Below, one piece after another: positions 1 to 9,132 of a DNA stretch of 64,000 nt (the first letter of the stretch is position 1; every line of letters starts with the position of its first letter). Source of the DNA: Kibdelosporangium persicum (GTDB lineage: Bacteria; Actinomycetota; Actinomycetes; Mycobacteriales; Pseudonocardiaceae); the NCBI RefSeq assembly GCF_013280595.1, contig NZ_JAAATY010000033.1, positions 1 to 64,000 on the forward strand. Direction: 5' to 3'. A program made the translations under genes and the position numbers. The notes beneath the pieces were generated by a model. That model did no database searches. It saw only the letters and a list, made by a program, of their open reading frames with translations, and was not told where the DNA came from.

Positions 1-1874
1 GTGGCCGCACCACGCGCGCCGGCCGCGGCGCCGGTGGCGATGTTGGCGGCGTTACGGGCCGCGCCGGCGGCACCAGCCGCGATTGTCGCGGCGCCTCGGG
101 CGTTGTTGGCTTCGGCCTGGGCTGCCGCGGCGTGCGGGCCGCCACGAGCCGCTGCGGCCATGGCGTCCATCGCGTGGGCACGGGCCTCGGCCGCGCGCTG
201 ATCGCGTTCAGCCTGGTAGGCCTTGTCACGGCTGGTGTTGGCGTTGCGTTCCTCGGTGCGGGCGTTGGTTTCTGCTTGCGCCGCAGCACCATCCGCTGCC
301 TCGGCCTGGCCTCGGGCAGCCGCCGCGATGCCTGCCTGTGTCTCGGCTTCGCCCCGCATCGCGCGCGCGACCGCGGCTTGCTGCTCGGCCCGGCCCCGGG
401 CTGCGGCGGCGGTGGCGCGCTCGCGTTCGGCGATGGCCCGCTGGGCCGCGGCGGTCGCGGCTTCGCGTTCGGCGATGATCCGCTGCTGCCGGGTCCGCTC
501 AGCAGCCGCCCACGCCTCTGCCTCAGCCTGCTCAGCAGCCTGACGCGCGGCCTTCGTACGGGCTGCCGCGTCCTTGGCTGCTTCCATTTGCACGCGGGCG
601 GCTTCGGCGAGGTCGGCTGCGGCGCGGGCGTGTGCTTCGGCGGTCTGGCGCCATTTCGTGGCTTGTTCGGCGTGCCGCTCGGCCCGTTCCTGGGCGTTGC
701 GGGCCTGGTCGGTGAACGCCGCCGCGTCCACCGAGTGCGACGCGGTCTCCACCGCGGAGACCGCAGCCTGAGCAGCCTGGGACATACCGAACGCCATCTG
801 CGCCCACTGCGTGCCGTAGGGCAGGCCGGTTTCGACCAGCACCTCGGCCTGGACCTGGGCTTGGACGGCCGCGCGGCGGGCGTCGTCCGCGGCAGCACGT
901 GCGTTGCCCAACTGGCGGGCGACCTCGGCTTTCACCCCGTTGAAGGCATCGACCGGGTGGTGGCCGCCCGCGGTGTTCGCGGCCAGGATCTGCTCGGCCT
1001 TGCGGGCTTCGTTGCCCGCCAGGATCAGCGCGTTGGACGAACGCTGCAACGCGCGGATGCCGTTGCCGTGTTCCACCACCAGGATCCGGCGTGCCTCGTT
1101 GGCCCGAGCGGACTTCTTGGCCAGCTCCGACAACGCCTCGGCCGCTTTCTGCCGGGCTTCCTCGTCGGCGAGGAACTTCTCCCGCGCCTCGGCGTCCTTC
1201 CTGGCCGCCTCCAGATACCCGGTGGCGAGGAACTGTTCGATGGCGGCGTCACCAGCATCCAACGCGGCCTGTGCGGCGCGTTTGACCTCAGGACCACCCG
1301 CACCGAGCACCATGGTCACCCGGGCGCGGTTCTCTTGGGCCCGCTGCTGCACACTTTGCGTGGCGGCGGCATCGCGTTGCTCGGCAATGGCACGGCCATA
1401 GGCCAGGAACTGCACACGGTCCAGATCGGTGCCCGCCAGCACGCGGTCCACTTCGGCCCGCAGGTACGGGCCACCGGTGCCGCGCAACGGCTCGATCGCG
1501 GCCCGGTTCTCCAGTGCGACCCGGGCTTTGCGCTCGGCCGCTTTCTGCTCGGCCACCCTCTTGCCGCCGTTGAGGAATGCCATGATCCCGGTTCGCCCGA
1601 GGTCGAGCGCTGCCTTGGCGGCGTCGCGGACTTCCACGTCCTCGGCGAGTTCGGCGTTGTCGGCCACCAGTTGACGCAGCCGTGGGTCGCCGGTGTCCGG
1701 GACACCGGTCGTGCCGTCCCATTCCTTGTACGGGTCGGGCGGCATCGGCCGCGCGGGCGGCGGATCCTCAGCAACACCAGCCGTAACGGCAGGAGCCGCC
1801 TGCGCGGGATGCACCACACCCGCGAACACGGCGAACGTCAACGACGCCGCCACCGCTCTTCGAAGAAGTCTCAT
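1..1874 (-). CDS. secreted ALF-repeat protein, 3' part missing
   Basis: Reading the minus strand from an ATG at 1872-1874 gives an open frame to the window edge, so the C-terminus (about 625 residues in) is missing. It opens with a signal peptide (MRLLRRAVAASLTFAVFAG, then an AQA-type cleavage site). Several ALF-type repeats follow, built as an Ala-rich helix, a Leu/Gly turn and a phenylalanine-leucine motif (for example AALDLGRTGIMAFLNGG and AALDAGDAAIEQFLATG). After roughly residue 300 the protein becomes very long Ala/Glu/Arg/Gln heptad-like helix, predicted coiled coil. ALF-repeat proteins of actinomycetes are secreted or surface proteins of unknown function, often with variable C-terminal domains. 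I infer a cell-surface or exported role; the C-terminal domain that would say more is outside the window. Confidence 0.85.
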   Translation of the reverse strand, partial: MRLLRRAVAASLTFAVFAGVVHPAQAAPAVTAGVAEDPPPARPMPPDPYKEWDGTTGVPDTGDPRLRQLVADNAELAEDVEVRDAAKAALDLGRTGIMAFLNGGKRVAEQKAAERKARVALENRAAIEPLRGTGGPYLRAEVDRVLAGTDLDRVQFLAYGRAIAEQRDAAATQSVQQRAQENRARVTMVLGAGGPEVKRAAQAALDAGDAAIEQFLATGYLEAARKDAEAREKFLADEEARQKAAEALSELAKKSARANEARRILVVEHGNGIRALQRSSNALILAGNEARKAEQILAANTAGGHHPVDAFNGVKAEVARQLGNARAAADDARRAAVQAQVQAEVLVETGLPYGTQWAQMAFGMSQAAQAAVSAVETASHSVDAAAFTDQARNAQERAERHAEQATKWRQTAEAHARAAADLAEAARVQMEAAKDAAARTKAARQAAEQAEAEAWAAAERTRQQRIIAEREAATAAAQRAIAERERATAAAARGRAEQQAAVARAMRGEAETQAGIAAAARGQAEAADGAAAQAETNARTEERNANTSRDKAYQAERDQRAAEARAHAMDAMAAAARGGPHAAAAQAEANNARGAATIAAGAAGAARNAANIATGAAAGARGAA

Positions 1875-2476
1875 CGTTTATGTCGATCCCCTCAGAAACG
1901 TACAAACAAGGCCCGGCACCCGCCAGAACGAGTACCGGGCCCTGGAAAACAACGGACGGGTCAGCTGGCAGGTGCACCCCAGATATGACTGCTCCGAGTC
2001 CGATGTCTGCCAACGGTCCCGGATCGCACCGCCTCATGACCCCTACACGCGAACGTTTTCCGTTCGGCTTCAGTCGTGTTCGGACGCTATCCGCCGCAAC
2101 AGTTGCTGTCCCAGGAAAAGACGCCATAACAATGGCGGACAGCAGGGCAACGCGTCACCCCTGAACCCCCCTTGACAAGTCGACAGAGCCCCCCGGCTCG
2201 GTCCCTTGCGGACCGTAACCCACCAGGCGCTCGGCGCACAAGGAAAAGGGACACCATTACGAAAGTTCCGGCAGACGGCGTAACCGCCTGCGGTAAAACG
2301 GGTCTGTCACGAACCGCACCGTTGTGGCGGCCTTTGGCGGTGCGGTACGGACCGGTTCGGGCCGCCTGAGAAGCGCGTCCAGACGCCACCGTGCCGTATG
2401 ACGAGACCTGAGGCGTCGCGTGTACGACCTTGATCAGCGGTCGCGTTTGGACAGTGCCGATCCGGGCACTGGTCCT
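1875..2476. other. 600-bp gap without a supported gene
   Basis: This stretch lies upstream of the ALF-repeat gene and downstream of the FAD monooxygenase. A hairpin with 7-bp arms (GGCCCGG at 1910-1916, CCGGGCC at 1935-1941) sits about 35 bp upstream of the ALF start and would fall in its 5' leader. Short frames here have no signal peptide, domain or ribosome-binding site that I would defend. It probably holds the promoter and leader of the ALF-repeat gene. Confidence 0.5.
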
Positions 2477-3691
2477 TCACGTCGCGGGCGTGAACGAGGG
2501 CAAAGTGAGGGCCGAGTGAGCCGGTCGTCCCTCCGCGGCGGGCATGGTGCTGAGGTTGCGCAGTCTGTCGTTGCGTTGCGCCAGGGCCTCGGCGGTGGTC
2601 GGGAAGAGTGTGGCGCCGCCTTCGCCGACCAGCCCCTGGTTCAGGGTCACGAACTCACGGGTGCTGTGTTCGTAGGCGGCGAAGCCTTCGGCGTGGTCCC
2701 GGTCGGCGAGGGAACCGGCGAGCATGTACGCACCGACCAGCGCGAGGCTGGTGCCCTGTCCGGTGAGGAACGAGGGCGCGTACGCGGCGTCGCCGACCAG
2801 CGCCACCCTGCCGCTGGACCAGGAGGGCATGCGGATCTGGCTGACCGCGTCGAAGAACAGGTCGTCCGCGTCGCGCATCGCGGCGAGCATGCCGGGGACC
2901 TCCCACCCGGCGTCGGCGAAGACCGTGGCGACCAGGTCCCGTTGGGCGTCCAGGTTCCGGAACGCGTGGAACGGCGGTTCCGGCAGAGCGAGGTTCAGGA
3001 AGGCGTGCACCTCGTCGTCGTCCCCTACGGCGTAGAGCGCCGCGGCCCTGCCTGGGGCGTTCCACATCACGGTCTCGTGCGAGAGCCCGAAGGTGTTGCG
3101 CATGGTGAACACCGCGAAGCAGTAGCCGAGGTATCGGTGGAACTGCTCTTCGGGGCCGAACAGCATCTCCCGGGTACGCGAGTGTGTTCCTTCCGCAGCG
3201 AACACCATGTCGAACGTACGGCTGCCGCCCCCGTGGAAGGTGACGTCGACGCCGTGGTCGTGCTGGTCGAGGGAGGCGATCGAGTCGTTGAACAAGAACT
3301 CCACGTCGTCTCGGACCGCCGCGTGCAGAGCGTCGGTCAGATCCCCGCGCCGCACCTCCAGGTCCCGCCCCGCGACACCGCCGGTGACACCGTGGGGGTG
3401 GACCGAGGCCACCTCGCTGCCGTCCTCACCGAGGAACGTCAGCCGGCGCAGGTCGATGTGCGCGTCCCGCAGCCGGGGGAGGATTCCCATCCTCCGGACG
3501 ACTTCGAGTGCGGTGCCGCGCACGTCGATGGGATAGCCACCGCTGCGCGGTGCGCTCGCCTTCTCCACCACCGTGACCGCGTATCCGTAGCGGTTGAGCC
3601 AGAAAGCCAGGGCCGGGCCCGCGATGCTGGCCCCGGAAACCAGGACCGTGCGCCTCGGCGTACGGACGCCTGCTTGATCGGTGCGGGTCAT
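2477..3691 (-). CDS. FAD-dependent monooxygenase (PHBH fold)
   Basis: Flavoprotein hydroxylase of the p-hydroxybenzoate hydroxylase fold, 404 aa, a normal family length. The N-terminal dinucleotide-binding motif is seen at about residues 16-43 (VLVSGASIAGPALAFWL followed by an acidic strand end, VVEK). A second FAD contact, the GD motif, is in VALVGDAAYAPSFLTGQGTS near residue 300, and a DG-like motif (FAAEGTHSRTRE) lies near residue 165. The family uses NAD(P)H and O2 to hydroxylate aromatic or polyketide-like substrates, and some members inactivate antibiotics. The start ATG overlaps the stop of the upstream MFS gene by 4 bp with AAAGGAG in front, so the two are translationally coupled. The exporter partner suggests detoxification or tailoring of one small molecule; the substrate cannot be told. 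Confidence 0.88.
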   Translation of the reverse strand: MTRTDQAGVRTPRRTVLVSGASIAGPALAFWLNRYGYAVTVVEKASAPRSGGYPIDVRGTALEVVRRMGILPRLRDAHIDLRRLTFLGEDGSEVASVHPHGVTGGVAGRDLEVRRGDLTDALHAAVRDDVEFLFNDSIASLDQHDHGVDVTFHGGGSRTFDMVFAAEGTHSRTREMLFGPEEQFHRYLGYCFAVFTMRNTFGLSHETVMWNAPGRAAALYAVGDDDEVHAFLNLALPEPPFHAFRNLDAQRDLVATVFADAGWEVPGMLAAMRDADDLFFDAVSQIRMPSWSSGRVALVGDAAYAPSFLTGQGTSLALVGAYMLAGSLADRDHAEGFAAYEHSTREFVTLNQGLVGEGGATLFPTTAEALAQRNDRLRNLSTMPAAEGRPAHSALTLPSFTPAT

Positions 3692-5097
3692 TCCTGGACT
3701 CCTTTGCCTTGGGTGCGAGTGACCAGCAGGGACAGCGCCGTGACAGCGCCGGCTATGAGAAAGCCCGCGACGAAGGCCGATTCGGCCGGGACGTCCGACC
3801 CGGAAGGGGTTCCGGCGGTCAGGATCGCGCCGCTGACCTGAACACCGACGGCGAAGCCGAGCACGCGCGTCACCAAAACCAGACTGGTGGCGATGCCGGT
3901 GTCACCCTGGTCGACGGATGTGGCGGTGCTGGTCACCGTCGCCGTGACGCACAAACCGTTGGCGAACGCGATCACCGCCTTGCCGACGACGAGGTGCCAG
4001 ATTTCGGTGTGTACGGCGGCCAAGGCCATCAGGGACACGGCCATCATGACGATCCCGGCGGTGAGCACGGCACGCGAGCCGAAACGCCGCGCCGCGATAC
4101 CACCGATCGGCCCGGCCAACGACGCGGCGACGGCGCCGGGGAGCAGGAAGAAGCCGATCTGGGTGGCACTGGCCCCGAACCCGTACCCGTCGGCGGAGAC
4201 CGCGAACAGTTGCGGGACAAGGTAGACCGCCCCCGAGGTACCGACACAGATCACGAACGTCAGCACGCACGACTTCCACACCGCGGGCCGTGCGAGCATG
4301 CGCAGATCGACCATCGGCGAGGCCGCACGACGCTCGACGGCTATCCAGCCGGTCACGAAGGCGCCCAGCAGCACGATGAGGGCGCCGAGCACGAGCGGCT
4401 GCGACGCGATGTCGGCCGCCAGTGCGAGGACGAGCATGAGCGTGACCAGCGTCCCGCTCAGCAGTGCCAAACCTGGCCAGTCGATTCCGGCGTCGTCCGG
4501 GCGGCCCGGCGGATCGTGCGGCATCAGCCGGTTCACCAGCAGGGTCGCCCCGATGACGGCGATCGTGGGCAGCGCGAACATCCAGTGCCGGGACAGCTGT
4601 TCGGCCACAGGCCCGGCCGCCAGCGTGCCCACCATCCCGCCACCCACGAACAGCCCACTGACCACCCCGATGGCCACCTTGGACTCGCCCGCGGGGAGGT
4701 GTTTGCGCACGAGGATGAACGACAGCGGCAGCGCGCCCACCATCGCCCCCTGCAGTACCTGGCCTGCCAGGAGGACGGGCAGGTTGGGAGCCAGGGCGGA
4801 CACCATGCCGCCGACGCAGACCACCGCCATCAGCCGGATCAGGACCCGTTTCCCGCCGTAGCGGTCACCGAACTTGCCGGCGACCGGCGTGACGAGCGCG
4901 CCGGTGATCAGGAGCACGATGCTCAGCAGTGCCCCTTCGGCGGGGCTCATGTCCAGCTCGCGTTGCAGGAGCGGAAGTGTCGGCGTCACCACCGACTCCA
5001 GGGCGCCGGTGGCGACGGCCAGCAGGCCGAGAGCCCCGACAGCGGCCTTTCCGATGCGGACCGTCCCGGGAGCAGGGGTTGCGGTCATGGACGTCAC
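3688..5097 (-). CDS. MFS exporter, DHA2-like (14 TM)
   Basis: Major facilitator superfamily multidrug-type transporter, 469 aa, with alternating hydrophobic segments consistent with 14 TM helices. The MFS signature loop between TM2 and TM3 is visible (GKFGDRYGGKRVLI, about residues 74-87). Motif C-like glycine-rich sequence occurs in TM5 (GVVSGLFVGGGMVGTLAAGP). Such DHA2 proteins use the proton gradient to export drugs or secondary metabolites. The stop codon overlaps the ATG of the downstream FAD monooxygenase by 4 bp, and the DUF3500 gene starts the other side with a 27-bp gap, so it belongs to the same minus-strand operon. I kept the GTG at 5097; an in-frame ATG nine bases later is an alternative start. 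Confidence 0.88.
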   Translation of the reverse strand: MTSMTATPAPGTVRIGKAAVGALGLLAVATGALESVVTPTLPLLQRELDMSPAEGALLSIVLLITGALVTPVAGKFGDRYGGKRVLIRLMAVVCVGGMVSALAPNLPVLLAGQVLQGAMVGALPLSFILVRKHLPAGESKVAIGVVSGLFVGGGMVGTLAAGPVAEQLSRHWMFALPTIAVIGATLLVNRLMPHDPPGRPDDAGIDWPGLALLSGTLVTLMLVLALAADIASQPLVLGALIVLLGAFVTGWIAVERRAASPMVDLRMLARPAVWKSCVLTFVICVGTSGAVYLVPQLFAVSADGYGFGASATQIGFFLLPGAVAASLAGPIGGIAARRFGSRAVLTAGIVMMAVSLMALAAVHTEIWHLVVGKAVIAFANGLCVTATVTSTATSVDQGDTGIATSLVLVTRVLGFAVGVQVSGAILTAGTPSGSDVPAESAFVAGFLIAGAVTALSLLVTRTQGKGVQE

Positions 5098-5124
5098 ACT
5101 CCGTTCCTGTGTGGACGTGGTGGC

Positions 5125-6237
5125 TCAAGGCGCGTGATGAGCGGCGTGATGGGCGGCCAGGACGTCACCGCCGAAGTCGGTCTCCGGGTCCCGCCACACG
5201 GCGTGGGCGTGGTTGACACCGCGGTGGACGTTGGTCCACTCGATCAGCAACCGCGGGCCATGCAGGCGGTAGTAGTGCGGTTCGCCCGCCGTGGTCGAGC
5301 CGGCCCAGGCGAGGTGCACGGCGTCCAGCGCCGCCGGGTCGTCGTAGCGGGACATCGGGGACACTCCGTCCGGGACGCGGCCGAGGTAAGTGCCCAGCAG
5401 GGCCCGCAGCAGTTCCCGTTGCGCGGCGTCGAGTTCGGCGCCCGGCACGCCCTTGGGCGTCGGGGTGAGGGCCAGCGCCCGCTGGTTCGCGCCGTCGAGG
5501 CCGGTGGCCGGATGCTCGGCACGGTCCGGGATGTGCGGGCCGGGGCGCCAGAGTTCGCTGCGCTTCACCACACGGTCGCCGATCCTGGTGCTGTTGCCCG
5601 CGACGATGTCGTTCGGGGCGCGGGGCAACAGGACCGCGCGGGTGGCGAGTTCTGGGCGCAGGGAACGGACCAGCTCGCGGGCCAGGTCCTCGGACGTTCC
5701 CAGCGGGCGCAGCTTCGCGCCGCCCAGCAGCGGTGACGCGGCCGGGTCGGCACCCAGGAAACACGGTGTGGTGGCGGCGACCCGCCCGTCCACCACGAGG
5801 TTGTTGATCGAGACGTGGTGGCCGCCGAACCGCCATCCCCACGGCCGCCGTCCGCCCGGTTCACCGAAGACCCGCAGGTAGTACATGCCGGGATCGCGGG
5901 TTCGTTCCCTGCCCCAGTTCACCGAGAAGCCCTCGGCGCGGTCGAGCACGTTCTCCAGGCCGAGCACGGTGGCCACAGTGGTGTACCCGGCTTCGGACAG
6001 TCCGCTCGCGACCAGTCGCATCACCAGCCGGTGCTGGGCGGGGCGCTGCTGGTGGAACGTCAGGCCGCCGTGATCGGTGGGCGTGTAGAACCAGCGGGTG
6101 CGTTCGGCCTCGGCTTCGCCACCGGCGCCCGGCGGCGGTCCGACCGCCACCCTGCGCTGGTCCGCGTCCAAGGAGTCCAGCCACGCCTGGGCCGCCTCCG
6201 CCATCCGGTGGGCGACCTCCTGGCCGGCGTCAGCCAC
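5125..6237 (-). CDS. DUF3500 family protein
   Basis: A 370-aa protein matching the DUF3500 pattern: the block HHVSINNLVVDG (about residues 143-154) followed by ATTPCFLGADPA, and a C-terminal WTNVHRGVNHAHAVWRD block rich in His, Asp and Arg. No signal peptide is visible. DUF3500 proteins have no established activity; conserved His, Asp and Arg residues hint at a hydrolase or metal site, which is inference. The start is a GTG at 6237. A short frame (ATG at 6280, overlapping the upstream hydrolase stop) runs 16 codons and stops just past this GTG, which may couple translation. It sits inside a TetR - hydrolase - DUF3500 - MFS - monooxygenase cassette. Confidence 0.75.
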   Translation of the reverse strand: MADAGQEVAHRMAEAAQAWLDSLDADQRRVAVGPPPGAGGEAEAERTRWFYTPTDHGGLTFHQQRPAQHRLVMRLVASGLSEAGYTTVATVLGLENVLDRAEGFSVNWGRERTRDPGMYYLRVFGEPGGRRPWGWRFGGHHVSINNLVVDGRVAATTPCFLGADPAASPLLGGAKLRPLGTSEDLARELVRSLRPELATRAVLLPRAPNDIVAGNSTRIGDRVVKRSELWRPGPHIPDRAEHPATGLDGANQRALALTPTPKGVPGAELDAAQRELLRALLGTYLGRVPDGVSPMSRYDDPAALDAVHLAWAGSTTAGEPHYYRLHGPRLLIEWTNVHRGVNHAHAVWRDPETDFGGDVLAAHHAAHHAP

Positions 6238-6276
6238 GGCTGCGGAGCAGGATCGGTCGTGGGGGCGCCGTGCTGT

Positions 6277-7080
6277 TCATGTCGCGTCCACTCCGAGGAA
6301 TTCGCGCACCCAGCGGGCGATCTGGTCCGGGAACTCCACCGCGATGCCGTGCCGCCCACCTTGGATCGACCGCAGTTCGGCGTGGGGAATCTGGTGTTCC
6401 ATCAGGACGGCGCCGGTGTAGAGCGCCAGCCGATCGTCCGTGCCGTGCACGACGAGGGTGGGGGCGGTGATCTCCCCGAGCCGGTCCCGGACCTCGTGCT
6501 GCCGGGCGACGTCATGGCGGCGGGCACTCTGCTCGGGAGTGCGGGCGGTGAGCGTCCGGGCGCGCCGCTCGCCCGGATATTCGGGCGTGAAGAAGAAGTC
6601 CGGGGCCGCGATCACCCGCTCGCTGTGGGTCATGTTCAGGAGTTCGTCGATCGCCTCGTGGTTCATCGCGAAACTCGGCGTGGTGGCGACCAGGATGAGG
6701 GACGCGACCCGATCGGGATGCCGGAGCGCGGCGTGCTGCGCGAGAGCGCCGCCGAAGGAGGTGCCCAGCAGGTGCGCGTCGCGCAGCCCCAACGCGTCCA
6801 ACAGGGCGACGAGATCATCGGCGAGGACGTCGAACGTGTAGGGGACCGGTGGGTTCACGGTGATCCCGGAATCGCGCTGGTCGTAGGAGATCGCCCGAAT
6901 TCCCGGGCCGAGGTGCGTGCGGAGCTTCGTGAACTGGGTGCGGTCGCTTTCGCCGCCGTGCACGAGGACAAGCGGCACGCCGTCGCCGCCGCTGTCGATC
7001 ACCCCGACTTCGAGATCACCCGCTCGTACGGTCGAACCGGCCGTTTCGGCGGGTTCGTGCATCTCCTGTCGCGTCGCCAC
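6277..7080 (-). CDS. alpha/beta hydrolase
   Basis: Alpha/beta-fold hydrolase, 267 aa. The oxyanion loop (LVLVHGGESDRTQF, about residues 37-50), the nucleophile elbow GTSFGG (Ser near residue 107), the acid (HGTDDRLA, near 213) and the catalytic histidine (GGRHGIAVEF, near 245) are all present, so it is probably active. The family includes esterases, lactonases, haloperoxidase-like enzymes and epoxide hydrolases; the sequence does not decide between them. It is the first structural gene after the TetR gene, separated by a 207-bp promoter-sized gap, and leads the operon with DUF3500, MFS and FAD monooxygenase genes. Its TGA overlaps an ATG (4 bp) of the short frame before DUF3500. Confidence 0.88.
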   Translation of the reverse strand: MATRQEMHEPAETAGSTVRAGDLEVGVIDSGGDGVPLVLVHGGESDRTQFTKLRTHLGPGIRAISYDQRDSGITVNPPVPYTFDVLADDLVALLDALGLRDAHLLGTSFGGALAQHAALRHPDRVASLILVATTPSFAMNHEAIDELLNMTHSERVIAAPDFFFTPEYPGERRARTLTARTPEQSARRHDVARQHEVRDRLGEITAPTLVVHGTDDRLALYTGAVLMEHQIPHAELRSIQGGRHGIAVEFPDQIARWVREFLGVDAT

Positions 7081-7287
7081 CGCTGCTCCCGTGGTTGAAA
7101 AAAATGTGACTGCCGTATGACTTGAGACGAATCTATCACATTCTGGCCGACGTCGTCTTCTCTACCGAGTAGGTACAGAGTGCGGCGACGGCGGCACATC
7201 AGGCGTCATGCCCGAGAACCACGTGCAGGTGCTACCGCAGGAGGAGACGGCGAACGTCGCCCAGTCCATCAGCCCGGAGGCGGGCGA
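7081..7287 (-). promoter_or_regulatory. probable promoter region of the hydrolase operon
   Basis: Gap of 207 bp between the TetR gene and the hydrolase gene, notably more AT-rich than its surroundings, with an A-run at about 7098-7104. An inverted pair AATGTGA (7103-7109) and TCACATT (7136-7142) flanks the AT-rich centre. It may be an operator for the neighbouring TetR protein, but the 26-bp spacing is wide for that family. Confidence 0.4.
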
Positions 7288-7905
7288 TCAGCCGACCCGC
7301 GCCCACCCACGCAACGCGCCGCAGTACGCCTCGGTCAGCCGGGTGATGACCTCCCGGCGGGAAAGGTCCGTCTCCTGCATCAGGTCCTGGACCTCGCGTG
7401 GATCGAAGATCATGTTGCCGAGGAACAGGGCGTATTCGAGCATCCCGGCCGGCAGCCCGATGTCGTCGAGCAGTCCCCGCACAGGCTCGCTCCAGGCGTC
7501 CCGCGTGGCGGCGATGATCTCGCTCCCGTTGTGCAGCCGCTCCAGGAAACCCCGCCGGGACCGAAGCTGGACCAACGCCGGGCCGTGCTCGGCTAGCAGA
7601 TCCACCCACTTGTCCACGACGGCATCGAACAGCGGCCGCCCCTGCGCGGTCGACCTCGCGGTGAAATCCCCGAGCTCCTCGACGACGCTGAGGACGTAGG
7701 CCGCGAGCACCTCCTCCATCGAGGAGTAGTAGCGATAGGCCGTGGCCGGACCGATCTCCGCGCGGGACGCGACCGCCTGCATGGTCAGCTCGTCGGGTGC
7801 CTCCCGGGCGAGCTCGCCGACGGCCTCGAGGAGGCGCCGGCGGTTGCGGCGGGTGTCGCTGCGCAACTTGCGTTCCCCACGTGGGGCCGCCTGCTGACCG
7901 GACAC
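7288..7905 (-). CDS. TetR/AcrR-family regulator
   Basis: A 205-aa one-component repressor type. The N-terminal helix-turn-helix is clear (TMQAVASRAEIGPATAYRYYSS, about residues 40-61) and the rest is an all-helical ligand-binding domain. The GTG start is preceded by a strong AGGGGGAGGAGG ribosome-binding site. It lies directly upstream of, and in the same direction as, the hydrolase/DUF3500/MFS/monooxygenase genes, with its own promoter-sized gap after it. It probably controls that cassette in response to the compound handled by it, which is inference from position. Confidence 0.88.
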   Translation of the reverse strand: MSGQQAAPRGERKLRSDTRRNRRRLLEAVGELAREAPDELTMQAVASRAEIGPATAYRYYSSMEEVLAAYVLSVVEELGDFTARSTAQGRPLFDAVVDKWVDLLAEHGPALVQLRSRRGFLERLHNGSEIIAATRDAWSEPVRGLLDDIGLPAGMLEYALFLGNMIFDPREVQDLMQETDLSRREVITRLTEAYCGALRGWARVG

Positions 7906-7995
7906 GGGCCTCCTCCCCCTGGTAGAAGTGCAGGCAAAGGGTATCGCTTCCCCAACGCGGTGCGTACTTCCGCCGGGTAGGCGACCCGGTCTCGG

Positions 7996-9132
7996 TCAGG
8001 AGTTCGCGACGCCGAGGTGCCGGACGATGCGGGCCAGCCCGGTCCGCAGGTCGTCCTCGGCGGCCGCGAACGAAATCCGGATGTGCCCCTCGCCCGAAGG
8101 GCCGTACTCCGCGCCGGCCCGGACCAGCACCTTCCGCTCGGCGAGCTCGCGGGCGATCTGTTCGGAGGGGCGGGCGGCGTCGTAACGGAGGAACCCGTAG
8201 AACGCGCCCTCCGGGGGAACCAGGTGCAGGCCGGGGACGTCCGACAGGTGCGCGACCACCAGTTCACGACGCTGCCGGTACGTGTCCACCATGGCGTCCA
8301 CGACGCCGTCCGGCAGATCGAGGGCGGCGAGGGCCGCGTGCTGGACCGCCGTGTTCAACGAGCCGTTGAGGGTCCGATGCACCTGAGCCGCCGCGTCCAC
8401 CACTTGGCGCGGCCCGGTCAGATAGCCCACGCGCCAGCCGGTCATCGCGTATGTCTTGGAGAACGTCTGCACGTACACCGTCCGGTCCCGCAGCGATTCG
8501 ATCGCCAGCGCCGAGGTCCACTCGTGTCCCGGGTAGACCAGCCGGTGGTACGCCTCGTCGCTGACGACCAGCACGCCGGAGCCGTCGAGGAGGTCTCCGA
8601 GGGCCTTGAGCTCCTGCTCGCCGTGCACGATGCCGGTCGGGTTCGAGGGATTCGAGAAGATCATCATCGTGGCGCCGGGAAGCGCGGCGGCCAACGCGTC
8701 GAGGTCCCAGTGCAGGTCTGGACCGAGCGGGACGAAGTCCACGGTGCCTCCGGCGAGGACGACCAGGTCGGCGTACAGCGAGTAGGCGGGCTCCGGGATG
8801 ACGACGCGGTCGCCGGGGCCGACCATCGCGAGCACGACCGCCGCCAGCGCGGCGGTGGCGCCGTGGGTGACCACGATGTCGTCCGCGCTCGACGTCCGGC
8901 CGGGATGGGCGGGTAGCCGGGACGCGAGCGCGGCGCGCAGTTCAAGCAGGCCCTTCTGGTCGGCGTAGTGGGTGTTTCCCATGCGTAAGGCGGCCGCGGC
9001 GGCCTCGATCACCGGCGGCGGTGTCGAGAAGTCCGGCTCGCCCATGGCGAGCGAGACGGCACCAGGCGGGGCCGGGGTGAGGGCTGGACGCCGCGAACAG
9101 CGGCGCAGTTCCTCGATCCGCAAGGCGGTCAT
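7996..9132 (-). CDS. PLP-dependent aminotransferase, class I/II
   Basis: Fold-type I aminotransferase, 378 aa. Visible marks are the substrate loop AMGEPDFSTPP (about 29-39), the PLP-binding YSLY segment, SNPSNPTGIVHG (Asn contacting PLP, near 160), SDEAYHRLVYPG, the Schiff-base lysine in QTFSKTYAMTGWRVGY (near 225) and the C-terminal carboxylate-binding Arg in HIRISFAA. It most resembles the aspartate/aromatic aminotransferase group acting on an amino acid and a 2-oxo acid. Its ATG overlaps the stop of the RraA-type gene by 4 bp (9129-9132), so both are made together; the aldolase partner suggests that one enzyme makes or uses the 2-oxo acid of the other. Confidence 0.88.
   Translation of the reverse strand: MTALRIEELRRCSRRPALTPAPPGAVSLAMGEPDFSTPPPVIEAAAAALRMGNTHYADQKGLLELRAALASRLPAHPGRTSSADDIVVTHGATAALAAVVLAMVGPGDRVVIPEPAYSLYADLVVLAGGTVDFVPLGPDLHWDLDALAAALPGATMMIFSNPSNPTGIVHGEQELKALGDLLDGSGVLVVSDEAYHRLVYPGHEWTSALAIESLRDRTVYVQTFSKTYAMTGWRVGYLTGPRQVVDAAAQVHRTLNGSLNTAVQHAALAALDLPDGVVDAMVDTYRQRRELVVAHLSDVPGLHLVPPEGAFYGFLRYDAARPSEQIARELAERKVLVRAGAEYGPSGEGHIRISFAAAEDDLRTGLARIVRHLGVANS

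Noticed and set aside
132..1988. 618-codon plus-strand frame opposite the ALF-repeat gene
   Set aside because: The minus strand gives a signal peptide and ALF repeats with good codon use; the plus frame is Gly/Arg-rich noise.
2087..2389. 100-codon minus-strand frame between the ALF gene and monooxygenase
   Set aside because: No ribosome-binding site, signal peptide or family pattern.
3709..5736. 675-codon plus-strand frame opposite the MFS gene
   Set aside because: Antisense to a transporter with clear TM helices; composition is His/Gln/Asp/Arg typical of a shadow frame.
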